A stretch of 5,817 bases of DNA. Source: Armatimonadota bacterium. Its GTDB lineage: Bacteria > Cloacimonadota > Cloacimonadia > Cloacimonadales > TCS61. The stretch lies in NCBI GenBank assembly GCA_030612605.1, contig JAUWNO010000154.1:1-5817 (forward strand), given 5' to 3'. Made by a program: the position numbers and the translations under genes. The notes under the pieces are model-generated. The model did no database searches. It saw nothing but the letters and a program-made list of their open reading frames with translations, and was not told the origin of the DNA. Position 1 is the stretch's first letter. Each line of letters starts with the position of its first letter. Shown in pieces: positions 5,642-5,817 of this stretch.

Positions 5642-5817
5642 ATGCCTACTCATGAATCCTGTAAAAAAAGGCTGAGACAAGAAAAAAAAAGAAATGCCAG
5701 AAATCATTATGTTAAGATGACGATTAGAAATCTCTCAAAAAAAATGCAAAGTAATATTCCTTTAGAAGAAAAAGAAAAACTTATTAATGAAATCTATTCC
5801 CAATTGGATAAAGCAGC
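5642..5817 (+). CDS. rpsT: Small ribosomal subunit protein S20 (N-terminal part)
   Basis: The frame opens at ATG 5642 and runs 58 complete codons to the window edge without a stop; S20 is normally about 85-90 residues, so roughly the last third is missing. The N-terminus MPTHESCKKRLRQEKKRNAR matches the S20 pattern: a short initial M-P-x-H, then a very basic helix with K-R-x-R-Q and R-N-x-x-x-K spacing. It continues into the second helix with Lys-Lys pairs and an acidic turn (LEEKEKLINEI, residues 41-51). S20 is a primary-binding helical protein that contacts 16S rRNA in the 30S body. The gene stands alone, divergent from the MBL gene. The first 58 residues look intact, with no frameshift. 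Family identification is by pattern recognition but firm. Confidence 0.9.
   Translation, partial: MPTHESCKKRLRQEKKRNARNHYVKMTIRNLSKKMQSNIPLEEKEKLINEIYSQLDKA

Overview
The window comes from an AT-rich bacterial genome. It carries three genes on the minus strand and one truncated gene on the plus strand at the right edge. Clear Shine-Dalgarno sequences (AGGAGG, AAAGGAG, GGAGG) precede the three best-defined genes. That argues against typical Bacteroidetes, which largely lack them. The protein content (CPBP membrane protease with a PepSY-like ectodomain, secreted carbohydrate-binding-module protein) and gaps full of palindromic repeats are compatible with an uncultured anaerobe such as a Cloacimonadota-like lineage. 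That assignment is an impression, not something the sequence proves.

Layout from left to right. At 1-217 (minus) is the start of an exported protein that looks like a CBM6/CBM35-type carbohydrate-binding protein, cut by the window edge. At 218-449 is a gap almost filled by a composite palindromic element (239-435) made of two inverted copies of a two-hairpin module. At 450-3788 (minus) is a giant polytopic CPBP (CAAX protease/bacteriocin-processing) intramembrane protease of about 1112 residues. At 3789-4393 is a roughly 600-base gap with several inverted repeats and one doubtful 38-codon ORF. At 4394-5233 (minus) is a metallo-beta-lactamase-fold hydrolase of the COG1237 type. At 5234-5641 is a divergent promoter region with two more small palindromes. 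At 5642-5817 (plus) is the start of rpsT, ribosomal protein S20.

The most interesting object is the CPBP protein. It is an internal tandem duplication of a whole unit (ectodomain plus membrane protease domain). The first half keeps every diagnostic CPBP residue (EExxxR, FxxxH, HxxxD). The second half keeps the fold-level similarity but has lost them, so it reads as a protease fused to its own pseudoprotease.

The genes do not form an obvious pathway. The three minus-strand genes are separated by 230-600 bases of repeat-rich DNA and are probably not one tight operon. The second theme is the gaps themselves: each holds short palindromes, some sharing words (TGTTTCGACT, GCGAGYTGA). This suggests a dispersed REP/BIME-like repeat family in this genome.
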